Of a stretch of DNA of 64,000 nucleotides, positions 1-10,918 are shown piece by piece. The position numbers and the translations under genes were made by a program. The DNA is taken from assembly GCA_027625915.1 (NCBI GenBank), contig JANTQA010000045.1:1240001-1304000 (forward strand). Reading direction: 5' to 3'. Position 1 is the stretch's first letter. Each line of letters begins with the position of its first letter. Below the pieces are notes generated by a model. That model had not been told where the DNA came from and did no database searches. It saw only the letters and a list, made by a program, of their open reading frames with translations. Source of the stretch: Anaeramoeba flamelloides. Its lineage: Eukaryota; Metamonada; Anaeramoebidae.

Positions 1-36
1 TAATCTTTTTTCCAGTTTCAGGGATGTAAACCTTAA
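1..36. mobile_element. Right end of a TTAA-flanked foldback element (ggtttac family)
   Basis: The window opens inside an element. The sequence ttcagggatgtaaacc followed by TTAA matches the right ends of the elements at 35861-36679 and 39507-40063. The left part lies outside the window. Confidence 0.6.
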
Positions 37-1313
37 CGTTATTTGTATTTTGTTTTTTTGAGATCTCGAGAATGAAAATTTTCTCTATTTTTATATAAAA
101 ATTTTAAAATTTTCAATCTTTTTTTGTTAGAATTTCCTTTGTAACAACAGAACTTTATAAAACCAAGACTATATTTAAATAGTGTTTGTATTTGATTTCT
201 TTGATGGGTTACTGAATACGTCTTCTATAAAAAAGAAACACACTATTTTATTTTTTCACAATTGTTTAAACTGAGTTTGCAGGGGTTATTTTGACAACAG
301 TAGTGTTTATTTTTAAACTTGGTTTGTTGTAAATTCTTTTTACTAACCTTAAGTTTTTCAATTGAAATGTATCTTAGATCAAATGGGATTTTCTAAAAGA
401 GTATGTAAAAAATAGTTCAAAAATTTGTGAGATCTTGGTATTTATTTTGGAACCAAAATTCAAAAAGGTTGTTCTAAAACAAGTCACTGTTTTCGCAAAA
501 TGGTTTAAATTTCGTTTGTTAAAGAAATACAATATTTTACCTACAAAGAATTAATCGATTTAAAAGGTGTAATTGTCTTGTTTACAACAATTTTGTAACA
601 AAAATTCAAGTTGTTTGTTTCTTCGGAAAAGAGAATAGATCGTATTTTTGATTTCTTTCTTGTGTTTTAAATTCACAGTATGCGGATGACTTTTGAGAAT
701 AAGCCGATTTAAAGATTTCTTCAAATGCCTAAAGAACTTCATTCATAAAAAAAGATATTGGGGTTAACCTCCCGAACTAGATTTAGGAAGGGAAGTTCTA
801 GAATGGGATTGAGACGATCACCTTTCTCTTTTAATTCACTTTGAGATCAAAAAATTAAACTCTGAAGAATATTTAACAAACAAAAAAAGAAAAATAATAA
901 AAATAATTAACAACAACAAAAATATTTTTCTCTTTAAACAAATGAAAGCTGTATTGAGATCTTTTCCATTCGAAAACTTTTGAGAATTTATTAAAAACGT
1001 TAGAGGAAAAAAAAAATTATTAGCTATTTGCATCTTTTAATTTTAGTTACTTTTATTTATGAAAAAAAAATGAGTTCTAGTTTTACCTCGGTTGGCTTGA
1101 ATTAAAAAAAAATTAAAAAAAAAAATAAGTTCCTTTTTCATTTTTTTATCTTACTTCTTGTCTTTTTTTTTTTTTTTTTTTAAAATTCTTTTTCACTCTT
1201 TGTTTCAAAAACAGAAAATCAACTAGACTTGTTCACAAAAAACAAAAACACAAACACCAACAAAACAAACAACACACACTATATTCTAGAAAAAACAAAA
1301 TACAAACTCAAAA
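37..1313. other. Upstream region of the 1228-residue gene
   Basis: No gene is seen in 37-1130. From about 1140 there is a long T-tract. It is followed by a leader at roughly 1200-1313 whose + strand is nearly all A and C, with short aacaa and acac motifs, ending directly at the ATG at 1314. A T-tract followed by an A/C-rich leader is typical of AT-rich protist promoters and 5' UTRs. Promoter function is inferred. Confidence 0.4.
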
Positions 1314-4300
1314 ATGGATCGAACAACACTCAAACTTGAATCACATTTTGGTACCGGTTTCCGTTTTACAAAATGTTGCCATACTGTTGATCGATTTGAG
1401 AACCTTGCGTCCTTATTAACTGGTTTAGAATTTGCACGCGTCGTGCTACAGGAAGAAGATTTAGATTTGGATAAGTTGTATTCAGAAAACTGTATTTCAT
1501 TTTTGACCCTTACATGCATTTTCTGTCCAAGCAAGTATATTCAATTTAAACAGGCAGGTGTAGAGATTGTACAGAATGTAGAAAACCTGACAACCTATCA
1601 GAATTTATTAAAGAATACCTTTTCGGTTCGTGACAAATGCTTATTTGAGATCAGTTTGGTAAATAAAGAGAAATCAGAATTATGGAAGCTTTTTCGAACC
1701 CTTTTTATGTTAAAGGCCATTATTGAAAAGGAAGGATCCAAGCAGGTCATAAATTCGGAATCTTCAAGCTCTTCAGTATCATTTTCAGACAACGATCTTG
1801 ATGACGAAGATGAAGACAAAAACAAAAAAGAAAAGCGAAAAAAAAAAGATGTTTTGGGCTCCTTTTCAAATTCAAACTCGGACTCTGACAACGAATTTAA
1901 TTCCAAAAAGAAAAACAAAATTCAAAAGAAGGACATTAGGATCATTTCTTCACTCAACAAAGAATTACCAAAGGCATTACAGAATTTAAAAAAAATTAAA
2001 GAGAACGTTTATGAAAATTCTTTTTATTTCAGAAAGCAGGGGCTACTGAAACGCAACGAACCAACTTTAAGGGAAAAGGAAATCAATGAAGCCAAAACCA
2101 AATTATTAAATAAATTATTAAAAATCGATTTGTCTAAAAGTGATTCAACTTCAGAAGCAACAGACGACGAAAACCAATTTGAAGAATTCCTTGAAAAAAA
2201 ATTTAACAAAGTTGCTCTCTCGATTTGTGATTCTGATCAATTAGAATTTTTTAAAAATCATTTTTCACCGGATATTTTGCCTTTACCTGTCAATTGGTTT
2301 GAGTGTAATGAGAATGAAGTATCTGAAGATGAAAAAAGCAATAAATCCAATGATTCTGATGATAAAGTAGAAACAAGTGATGATAATGATAATGATTACA
2401 ATAATTCTAAATCTCAGTCTAATTCCAATTCTAATGATTCTAACTCAAAGTCTAATGATGATACTTCCAATTCTGATTCTAATAAAAACAGTGATAATAA
2501 TAGCGATAGTTCTGGTGAAAAAAGCCAACAATCCGAAGACAACTCTGAGAATAGATCACAAGAAAAATCTGAAAACAAAAAATCAACTTCTTCGTCTTCA
2601 ATCAACCTTTCTGATTCAAATAAAAAAAAAAAGCCAACAAAAAAAGAAAAAATTGCAAAATTAAGAAAAAGGATCCAAAAAGAAAAAGACGAGCAAAGAG
2701 AAATTGAAAAAAAAATTAATTCAAGTCTGAAAAAAATTAAAAAAAAAGAAAAAAAAATTACAAATACAAAAAGAAAAATCGAAAAAAAAAAAGATGTGTT
2801 ATCGAAAGTATTTTTAGAAGAAATACACTACCATCCAAAATCGAGTTATTTGAGTGAGAAATCCTTACCACTATTATTAAAAAAAATAGAAAAAAACATA
2901 ACTATCAAAATTCAAAATGACAACAACGAGAAAGATACCAAAAAAAAAAATAATAATGAAGGAAATAATAATGAAGAAAATTTCAATCGAAATAAAATCA
3001 AAATTATCGGGCAATTAGAAAATTTTTTTTATTTGAATTATTATGATAAATGGATGCATATTGATAAACGTGTTGTTGATAAGATCAATATCAGCGAGGA
3101 CTTAAAAATATCAAACTTAATTCAGCATTTATTAAAGCAATTTGAGGAATCATATAAAAGTGCAATCACACTCTCACATTTTGGATATTTTGAAGAAAGC
3201 ATTAAAGTCTCATATAATTCTTTAAATCAAAAAAATACACAAATAATGGATGCTAAAATCAGATTCAGTAAGAAATATTTCTATATCGATTTTGCTAATG
3301 AATATTCTTATTCTACAAATTGGGGAAATCATTTCAAGATATATTTGGATAAAAATAATTTAAAATGGGTTTATCTTATTGATACAAAGGAAAAGAAATT
3401 ATTTAACATTAGAGTAAGCAATGAAACATTAAGAAGAACAATTGTCTTTTTATTATTAACTTTCAATAGCACGTGGGACAAATTAAATCTCATTGGGCAC
3501 AACCCCAAGGTCAAGTATTATGATTCTCAATCAATAAGCCAATCTACGGTCAAGACAACAAAGACAGCAATACACCGAAAGTTATTGCCATATTTGGGTA
3601 CTTGGGCAAATGATGAATCCAATGGGAAAGGAAAAAAAGAAGAAGAAGAAGAAAAAAGCAAAAAAAGGAGCAAAATGGAAGGCAAAGGCAGGAACAAGAA
3701 GAAGGGCGCTCGGGGCACATACAAAGATGAGCTCGAACAGGAGAAGATCGAAAAAATTGAAAAGGACCTGGAAACATTACGCAAAAAAATAAAAAAATTT
3801 GATCGTAATCAACAAGTGGTTTTCGGTGTTTCCATCCAAAGCGGTAGAACAGTTCCAATCGAATCAGGTTGGCTAAAGGTCGACAGCAGCGGTATCTATA
3901 TTGGATCGGCCCGCACAATTAAAGCTAAAAAGGATATAATATTTGATGAAAACTTTGATATCGGCGATAACAGTGAGAATTGCATGCTCTTTAATATCGA
4001 TGGTATTTCTCATTCAGATCATAAGCGTATCCAACGCGCAAAGCAAAAATCCAAATCAACGATATTAAAGAAAATTAGCTTTAAAAAAATATTCAACCCC
4101 AAACAAGAAAACTTACACTTAGTCGCGAATTCGAAACGAGAACGCGACCTCATCATTATTACCACCTTCTTCTTCTACGAGAAAAGTAGAATTTCCGATC
4201 GCAAAGAATCCGGTTTTGAGAAAATATTTGAGAAATTGGAAAGCCTATTAATTAAATTTGATTTTAAATATATCCCAAAGCCAGAATCTAGCCAGTCAAC

Positions 4301-5000
4301 GCAAAACATCTCTTCCGATTCTCCTTCTTCTTCTTCTTCTTCTTCTACTCCTCCACCTTCCTCTGAAAAGGAAAAATCGGAGTTCAGTAGCGAAAAGAAG
4401 AGTGATTCTTCAAGCGAATCTGAAAACGATTGGGAATTAGATTCAGATGATCCTATTCATGATAACAAAAAAATTGAAAAATACATTGAAGATTCTCAAG
4501 ATGATAAAGAGAACTCGGAAAAAAAAAGTAATCAATCGGATATGAATGAAAAATCAGATCTTGATGATGAAGATAATGAAAAATATTCTGATAAAAACGA
4601 ATCCGATGATGATGATGATGATGAAGATATGTCTGCTGATGGTGTGGATGATAATGATGTGGATGATAATGATGATAATGTTGAAAACAATAGCGACAAC
4701 AAGACCGACGATGAAAACGAAGACGAAAAGGGTGAAAAGGATGGCCAAAGATCTTCATCCAGATCTTCTTCACCATCATCTTCTAAATCAGAAAACGAAG
4801 ATCAAAAAGATTCAAATTCAAATTCAAATTCAAATTCAAACACCAATTCTTCAGAAAAATCTTCTAACAAAGATGGAAATTTATCTGGAATGAATATAAA
4901 TAAAGAAGAATTTTTAGATGTTATAAATGAAAATAATTCAAGCAGTGAATCAAACGACTCAACAAATAGTTTTAAATCTAGCTCATCACTCAGTGATTAA
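1314..5000 (+). CDS. Large acidic/Ser-rich protein with two possible PH-like modules
   Basis: Single-exon reading frame of 1228 residues; ATG at 1314 follows an A/C-rich leader. I do not recognise the family. Four kinds of sequence alternate. (1) Residues 1-140 are ordinary globular sequence with several Cys. (2) Ser/Asp/Glu/Asn-rich disorder covers about 145-175, 340-430 and 1020-1228, the last containing a run of Asp (DDDDDDED). (3) A Lys/Glu coiled-coil-like stretch covers about 440-500. (4) Two stretches could be PH-like folds. One is at about 645-718 (FSKKYFYIDF... then a final helix NETLRRTIVFLLLTF). The other is at about 835-958 (ESGWLKVDSSGIYIGS... then NSKRERDLIIITTFFFYEKS). Both show beta-rich segments closed by an amphipathic helix that starts near Arg. 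Globular parts have normal codon use, so the gene looks real. A scaffold or signalling adaptor at membranes is a guess. Confidence 0.75.
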   Translation: MDRTTLKLESHFGTGFRFTKCCHTVDRFENLASLLTGLEFARVVLQEEDLDLDKLYSENCISFLTLTCIFCPSKYIQFKQAGVEIVQNVENLTTYQNLLKNTFSVRDKCLFEISLVNKEKSELWKLFRTLFMLKAIIEKEGSKQVINSESSSSSVSFSDNDLDDEDEDKNKKEKRKKKDVLGSFSNSNSDSDNEFNSKKKNKIQKKDIRIISSLNKELPKALQNLKKIKENVYENSFYFRKQGLLKRNEPTLREKEINEAKTKLLNKLLKIDLSKSDSTSEATDDENQFEEFLEKKFNKVALSICDSDQLEFFKNHFSPDILPLPVNWFECNENEVSEDEKSNKSNDSDDKVETSDDNDNDYNNSKSQSNSNSNDSNSKSNDDTSNSDSNKNSDNNSDSSGEKSQQSEDNSENRSQEKSENKKSTSSSSINLSDSNKKKKPTKKEKIAKLRKRIQKEKDEQREIEKKINSSLKKIKKKEKKITNTKRKIEKKKDVLSKVFLEEIHYHPKSSYLSEKSLPLLLKKIEKNITIKIQNDNNEKDTKKKNNNEGNNNEENFNRNKIKIIGQLENFFYLNYYDKWMHIDKRVVDKINISEDLKISNLIQHLLKQFEESYKSAITLSHFGYFEESIKVSYNSLNQKNTQIMDAKIRFSKKYFYIDFANEYSYSTNWGNHFKIYLDKNNLKWVYLIDTKEKKLFNIRVSNETLRRTIVFLLLTFNSTWDKLNLIGHNPKVKYYDSQSISQSTVKTTKTAIHRKLLPYLGTWANDESNGKGKKEEEEEKSKKRSKMEGKGRNKKKGARGTYKDELEQEKIEKIEKDLETLRKKIKKFDRNQQVVFGVSIQSGRTVPIESGWLKVDSSGIYIGSARTIKAKKDIIFDENFDIGDNSENCMLFNIDGISHSDHKRIQRAKQKSKSTILKKISFKKIFNPKQENLHLVANSKRERDLIIITTFFFYEKSRISDRKESGFEKIFEKLESLLIKFDFKYIPKPESSQSTQNISSDSPSSSSSSSTPPPSSEKEKSEFSSEKKSDSSSESENDWELDSDDPIHDNKKIEKYIEDSQDDKENSEKKSNQSDMNEKSDLDDEDNEKYSDKNESDDDDDDEDMSADGVDDNDVDDNDDNVENNSDNKTDDENEDEKGEKDGQRSSSRSSSPSSSKSENEDQKDSNSNSNSNSNTNSSEKSSNKDGNLSGMNINKEEFLDVINENNSSSESNDSTNSFKSSSSLSD

Positions 5001-5053
5001 ACAACTTTTTGTAAAAAAAAAAAAAAAAAATTCTAGAAAATCATTTTAATATT

Positions 5054-5193
5054 GATTTTTTTTTTTCTCGGTCAATAATTTTTATTTACTCATTTAAAAA
5101 GGTTTATATTTTTTGAATTTAAAGATTTTTTTTTTTCTCGGTCAATAATTTTTATTTACTCATTTAAAAAGGTTTATATTTTTTGAATTTAAA
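5054..5193. repeat. Perfect 70-bp tandem duplication
   Basis: Two copies of a 70-bp unit (5054-5123 and 5124-5193) appear identical base for base. A third begins at 5194 and runs into a T-tract. The unit contains ttctcggtcaataattttta. It lies 54 bp past the stop codon of the 1228-residue gene, so probably in its 3' UTR or terminator region. Identity suggests a recent duplication or an assembly artefact. Confidence 0.9.
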
Positions 5194-5484
5194 GATTTTT
5201 TTTTTTTTTTTCTTATTTTTTTCACATTGTATTACTTTTAGAAAAGAAGTAATTTTTCTTTCTTTTTTCTTTTCCTTTCTTTTTTTTTCTTAACATTATT
5301 ATTATTTTTTTTATTTATTGTGAAATGTTACTTTTTCACATTTTAGGTACTTTATTTTAAAAATAAAATCATATATCATTACAATTTTTTTTTAACAAAT
5401 TTTTGAAATTTAAATATTTTGTCACGATTTGAGATTTATATTAAAAGAAAAGTTCCACCATAACCAAGAAGAATTTAAAAATAA

Positions 5485-6245
5485 CCTGAAGTGATTAGCG
5501 CCAACTAAGGAGAAGCCTAATTTAAAAGTATGTTGTTATTGGGGTTTAAATCACAATAGTGTTACATGGTTTAAATGTCTCTAAAAAACTGATTAGTAAA
5601 GTTGTAATATTAGGTTATCTCATCAATTAAATAAGATCTATGTATTAGTAAAAAATCCAATAATTTCTGAAAAAATATACATTTCACCACAAATTTAAAG
5701 GTTGAATCATCAATATTCAGATATTCCAGAGTAGTAAAAAAATTTTTATTTAAAGTATTGGCGAAATGTAGATTAGTTTCTCAAAAATTCAATTTTTTTC
5801 AAAAATTGATATAATTAACATATAGATTTTTTTATATCAACTATTTCTATAATATTGGATATAATCCGATGTCACAATAAGCTTTATAAAAAGGAAACAA
5901 AGTTAATCAGTCTTTGGGGGTTTCTGTTATGGATTATTGAGCCAATCTTTGAAATTATGGAATTGAAAAAATAGTCACTTTTGGAAGTACTAAAGAAGAA
6001 TAATTTAATAAGGAAATATTGTTTTTTTTGGGTTTCTATTTTAATATTTTCGAAAAGGAATTAAAAAAAAAAATTATTAAATGATAATTTTGGATAAGTG
6101 ATTATTAGTAAAAAATATAATAGTTTATTTTGAAATAAGATTTGTAATAGATTTTTTAGAACTATTTGTTCCATGGCTAACGAATATCATTTACACCCAA
6201 TTACAACATACTTTGATTATGGAGAAATATATGATGGCGTTAATC
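5485..6245 (+). repeat. R4 interspersed repeat, uninterrupted copy
   Basis: About 760 bp matches, in the opposite orientation, the region 24690-22870. Matching blocks occur in the same order: gaagcctaa...aagtatgttgttat (5511-5540 vs 24640-24600), aatgtctctaaaaaa (5575-5589), aaaggttgaatcatcaat (5697-5714 vs ~23920) and atcatttacacccaatt (6187-6203 vs ~22920). This copy lacks the two elements inserted in the other copy. Near its right end is a short open frame; see the separate entry at 6173. Confidence 0.65.
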
Positions 6246-6253
6246 CCTTAAGG
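6173..6253 (+). other. Possible small exon inside R4 (MANEYHLHPITTYF...)
   Basis: ATG at 6173 opens a 27-codon frame (MANEYHLHPITTYFDYGEIY, then DGVNPLR) with unusually gene-like codon and amino-acid use for this region. It ends at an AG/GTAAAT donor-like sequence overlapping its stop. The homologous place in the other R4 copy keeps only atcatttacacccaatt. It may be a remnant first exon of whatever R4 was. I do not recognise it and can see no next exon. Confidence 0.25.
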
Positions 6254-6554
6254 TAAATATTATTTGAGACTTTTATTACTTTATAATTCTAGTGGATAAT
6301 AAATTGAAAAATTCTCACTTTTTATTTTGAAAAATTGTTTTTTTTTTGAAGAGAGTAAAGTATAAATTTAATCTCAAATAATAAATTAATTTAATATATT
6401 ATATCTTTGTAGTTACTATATAAACAATAAGATAATACGATCTTTGAATATCTTCAACAAAGGAGTTTACTGTAAAATTATGATGCAAATCCAAAAAATA
6501 ATTTCCCAAACTTTGTAAATAAACTAAAATTCAAAATTTTCCACACAGCTAAAA

Positions 6555-7056
6555 CGTTCCAAACAATCACAATAATACAATTTCATTGAAATTGGAGATA
6601 ATTTTGATTTTTGTAAAATATGAAAATTATTTTTTCATCTTTTAATTTTTGTTTTGATTTCATTGTTTGAATTACGTAATTTGTTTCGTTGGATCAAAAA
6701 TTTTTTGAACAATTGATATTATGGTTAAAGTCAAGTTGTTCAAAATAGAAGAACTCAAATAAAATTAGTTGGTAGTATCTAACCATTTGATCGATCAATA
6801 ATCCTAATAGAATTTCAACAAATTTACTAATGTATTTTTTTGTTTTGCTCTCTCCAAAATTTTTGACACACCCTTCATTTATTTGTATTGATAATTATTT
6901 ATTTATTGTTTTTTGAGTATTGTAATTTATGAAGAAGTGTTAAAATTTCAATTAGTGAATGGTTCTAATTTGGTAAATCTTCTTGAATTGATTAAATAAG
7001 TTTTTTTCTTTACAAATTGAATTTTGGTGTGTTAAAAATTTTGAATTGGGGTTTAT
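6555..7056 (+). repeat. R1 interspersed repeat, copy 1 (diverged)
   Basis: Shares the R1 order of landmarks: aaattggagataatttt at the left, tttgatcgatcaataatc in the middle, caacaaatttac, a ttttgacacacccttcattt block, and the right end gaattggggtttata. It is the most diverged of the five copies. Nothing further is seen from here to 8975. Confidence 0.6.
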
Positions 7057-8975
7057 AATGATAAGTGTATTTTATCTATAAACCCTTTTTTTTTTTTTTT
7101 TTTTATTGTATTAATAAATCATACTATTTAAACTCTTTACCTTTGAAATCAAAGGTAAATAGTTTTGGAATTTTTAAAAATTATTTTTTTTCTTTTCTGA
7201 CTTTTTGATTGTTTAAAAAAGGAACATGTTTTGTTGGTCTTCCTGCCTTTACAAATTTGATATCTTGAAATTACTGTTAATTTATAATGGTGCTTTTATT
7301 GTTTTTTATCTAAAAAATCAATTGAAAATATTTTTTTTTTTCATAATTATTTTAGCCAGTTTGTATACATTATATAAAAAAATTTTTAAAAAAAAAAGAT
7401 CCTTTGAAATTGTTAATATCAAAATTTAAATAGAAAACTAAAATATTTCATTTACTTTTATAAAAAACAACTCATAAAAACCCTAATCTCGTAACATAAT
7501 AACCTTTTAATTTTCATTTCTCACAAATCAATTCAGCCATTATAATATTAAAGTAATTCTTAATTAGTTTAACAAGGTATTAAAAAATATCAACTTTATA
7601 ATTATAAAAAACTTGAAGATTTTAAAATGTGAAATTAAATAAATTTTACCATAATAAAGGTAATAGAAAAAAATATATCACTTTTCCAACCGGATAAAAC
7701 AACAATTTTCAACCAAAAATATATCTGTATTGCAAAAAACCATATTAATTTCAATTTTTTACGAATATTAAGAAGGTTTGATTAAAAATGAATAGATAAA
7801 AGTCTTTAGATTATAAAAAGAGAATAATAACCGATAAATAATAATAAATTTAGAATTATACATTTCCGAAAATATACCACATACTCCTATATCTATTTTG
7901 TAATCATTAGACCAAAAGAATTGAATAATTTTTTAAAAAATTATTGAAATAAAAAAAATTGATATTTTATGTTATCTCGTAGATTAAAAAATTATTTACA
8001 ATTAAATTTAAAATTTCCCTCCAACAAAACATAAAAAATAAAAAAAACTAAATTATTTTTTATTATTTTTTTTGAATAGTTAACAATTGATAAAAATATG
8101 GTTATTATTATTTACTATAATTATATTAATTGAAATTAACATATTTATTAACTTGTAAAAAAAAAAAAATTAAAACCAGTTGAAAAAATATACTTGAAAA
8201 AATAATAAAATTACTAAAATAATATATCTATTACCTTAAAATTTGAATAATTCATTTCAATATTTAAAGTGCTATTATTTTTTATTTAAAAATTTATTTG
8301 GTAGTTTCCATAAAAATGTCATTATTTGGATAGATTCATAAGCCAAATTTGTGATTTTAATATTCAACACTTCTGATATCATTCAAATAACATAAAAACA
8401 CAATTTTTTTAATCAAATTTTCATTTTTACTACCAATGTATCATCACCGTAGAATATTTATAGAATAAATACATTTAAGAAAAGGATAATTTTTATTTTT
8501 AATTTATTTTTTCAAAATAAAAGAATTTTCTCTCTGTATACTAATAAAAAATTCTTATTATTTGTTAAAAAAGTGTTATAATTATTTTATAAAATATTGA
8601 CATGTAATTTTAACTAAAAAAATGCCTTTTATGGCTTTTAAAAAAGTGAAACATCATAAACCCATAAAAAACTCATTTAAAAAACAATTTAATTATAAAC
8701 CAAAAATCTTTTAATCTACAATAAATGCAAAGCTTATCATTTTAAAAACACACTATATCACCGATTGGGAAGCTTATATAACATTAAAGTGGCCGAATTT
8801 AGCTATAAGAAATAAAAATTAAAAAATTATCAAATTTTGCGATACAAGTTTACTTTTTCAAAAAGTAATGGGAATATTCTTCTTTTTAACTTTACGAATT
8901 TAAAGTATTTAAATATCTTTCTTTTCCGTTCCTTTCCCTTTTATTTTTCTTTACTGTTTTAACGGTATGTTTGGT

Positions 8976-9178
8976 TACAGTCAGTTTCACTTTTAAGGCA
9001 CAAACTTTCAACGAAATTTAAGGCACAAAAAAAATCTCAAATTATGGCACAAAATTTGGAATTTTTTTTTTTACAATTTATTTTTACTAGAATTTGAATT
9101 TTGTGCTTTAATTTGAGATTTTTTTTTGTGCCTTAAATTTCGTTGAAAGTTCATGCCTTAAAAGTGAAACTGACTGTA
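8976..9178. mobile_element. M1 MITE, copy 1 (TA-flanked foldback, ~200 bp)
   Basis: TA-CAGTCAGTTTCACTTTT at the left is mirrored at the right by AAAAGTGAAACTGACTG-TA. The inverted arms extend about 80 bp, including ggcacaaactttcaacgaaa and its complement, so the whole element can fold back on itself. TA target duplication and CAGT ends are what non-autonomous Tc1/mariner-type elements show. No coding capacity. This is the best preserved of four copies. Confidence 0.85.
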
Positions 9179-9960
9179 ATGATCAAAAAGCCGACTTTCG
9201 TTTTCTCATTTTATTTACATCACTAGCATTTTGGAATACTAATCTAGATTTAGAATCTTTACTTTTATATAGTAACTAAAAATATAAAAACAATCTTTAA
9301 AAATTCGTTCTTGATTTTCAATTGGAACTTTAGTATTGAAATAATAGCTTAAAAATGGAAAACAATGTATTTGAATATTATCCTTCAAAAAAACATAATA
9401 GTGTTAATTTTATTTTTTTTCGTTGGGAGCTGATTTTCTGAATTTTTTTTTTGGTTATATTGGGTACTTTTCTTATCGAAAAAGCCTCCTTGTATAAGAC
9501 AAAATATGGATTTTTCAAAATTCTATTTATAAAAAAATTGAAGTGAAATAAACTAAATTCATAAATTTTGGACACAGTTTATACAATTGAAAGAATAAAA
9601 ATACTACAATTTACCTTCAATTTGGAATTAATTTTATATTTTACAAACTATTTCATTTTTTATCTTTTTTATTCTGGTTATTTTTCCTTTTTTTCCATTA
9701 CATCATCTGTTTAGTTAGATCTGAAAAAAAATTTTTTTCGATGGTTGATATATGGTTAATGCTGAGTTTTTTAAATAGAAAAAACACATGCAATTGGTTA
9801 ATTGTATCTTATCATTTGATCGATCAGTATTATCTGGTGAAATTTCAACAAATTTACCAAAACATTTTTTATTGATCTCGTTTCATTATTTTGGACACAC
9901 CCATTTTTATTTTCTTGTTTTATATTTTTTTCGTTTATTTGTATTAAAATGATTACTTAT

Positions 9961-10918
9961 TTTTTTTTATTTTTTATTATTATTGTAATTTAAGAGAGGA
10001 TTTTAGAATTCCTCTTGTTTGCCGTTAGGTTTTTTTTTTAATTTGAGAAATAAAAAGAAGATTTTAGAAATTTTCGGTTTATTTCTTATATTAAAAAAAA
10101 AACCTCCTTTAGCTTTTCCAGAATTCAAAGGAATTGAGTAAAATCTTTGATTTTTCTTCATTCTTTTAAATTTTGGAAAAGCTAGGCACTCTACGTCACT
10201 TCCCGAATTTCTAAACTTGAATTTAGAAATTGTTTAAAAGATTCAAACATAAACTAAATTTCATAATAAATGGCCCATGTTACATTTGAATAATGAATTG
10301 CTTTTGTATCGTTTTGAAGTTTTTCCTCTCACAATAAAAAGTTTGCAAATAAATCATTTTTTCTCTTTTTTATTTTTTCAAAAGTGTTTTGTTAAAATGG
10401 AAAATGAAAATGGAAAATTTGAAAGAAGTAACCGATGAATTAATGAAAAATTTAGTTTCAAATATGAAAAAGAAATTAGATTTAGTTATTCAAATGGAAG
10501 GAGAATCGATCAATGGGTTTTTTTACTTATTGAAATAGTCTATTTTTCATGTAATGCTTCTTTCAAAATAAATGGCGCAATTTTTTTTAACAGTTTTTTG
10601 ATTTTTTTTTCTCAGATTTTTAGACAAAATAAAGATCTCTTGAGTATAGTATTGAATATTAAAATCTAAATTTTTATATTATCATATATAACTTCCATTA
10701 TTAAAAATATTTTTATTTAAAATTTGATTTTTAATGGGCCAATTATTATAAAAGATAGTTTAGTTTTATTATCTACTAGAGCTCATAAAGATATTGAATC
10801 TTTTTTGTTCATAATATTAAAAATATTATTATTATTTCAAATAAGTGAAAATTATTTTTTTAATAATTCAGAAATCCAGATTTTACGAATTTTTTCATAT
10901 GCTGGACAGTTCCAGAGA
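9961..10918 (-). mobile_element. 5'-truncated LINE with 15-bp target-site duplication
   Basis: Flanked by the direct repeat aaaatgattacttat at 9946-9960 and 10919-10933. Read on the minus strand it begins inside the 3' end of a reverse-transcriptase ORF: HFLWNCPAYEKIRK (C-terminal zinc-domain region), then after a frameshift ALVDNKTKLSFIIII. It then carries a foreign 471-bp insert (10271-10741). It resumes with SFKQFLNSSLEIREVT and a stop, and ends in a caataataataaaaaa tail. Tail, 5' truncation and long target duplication are the signature of target-primed reverse transcription. The same C-terminal motifs occur at 28246-28404, 53947-54215 and 59040-59575. Dead copy. Confidence 0.85.
10271..10741. 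mobile_element. TGGCCCA-bounded element, copy 1 (471 bp)
   Basis: Bounded by aTGGCCCAt and its inverted form aatGGGCCA, and nearly the same length as a second copy at 23211-23684 (474 bp, opposite orientation). The two copies are alike throughout, e.g. gtatcgttttgaagtttttc and cagatttttagacaaaa. It sits inside the LINE ORF here and inside R4 in the other copy, so it moves independently. A partly open frame in copy 2 reads WKEITDELMKKLVSNMKKGL; here the matching frame is degraded. Family unknown. Confidence 0.65.

Noticed and set aside
7226-7429. 67-codon + strand frame
   Set aside because: Phe/Leu/Ile/Lys composition expected of random A/T-rich DNA; no domain.
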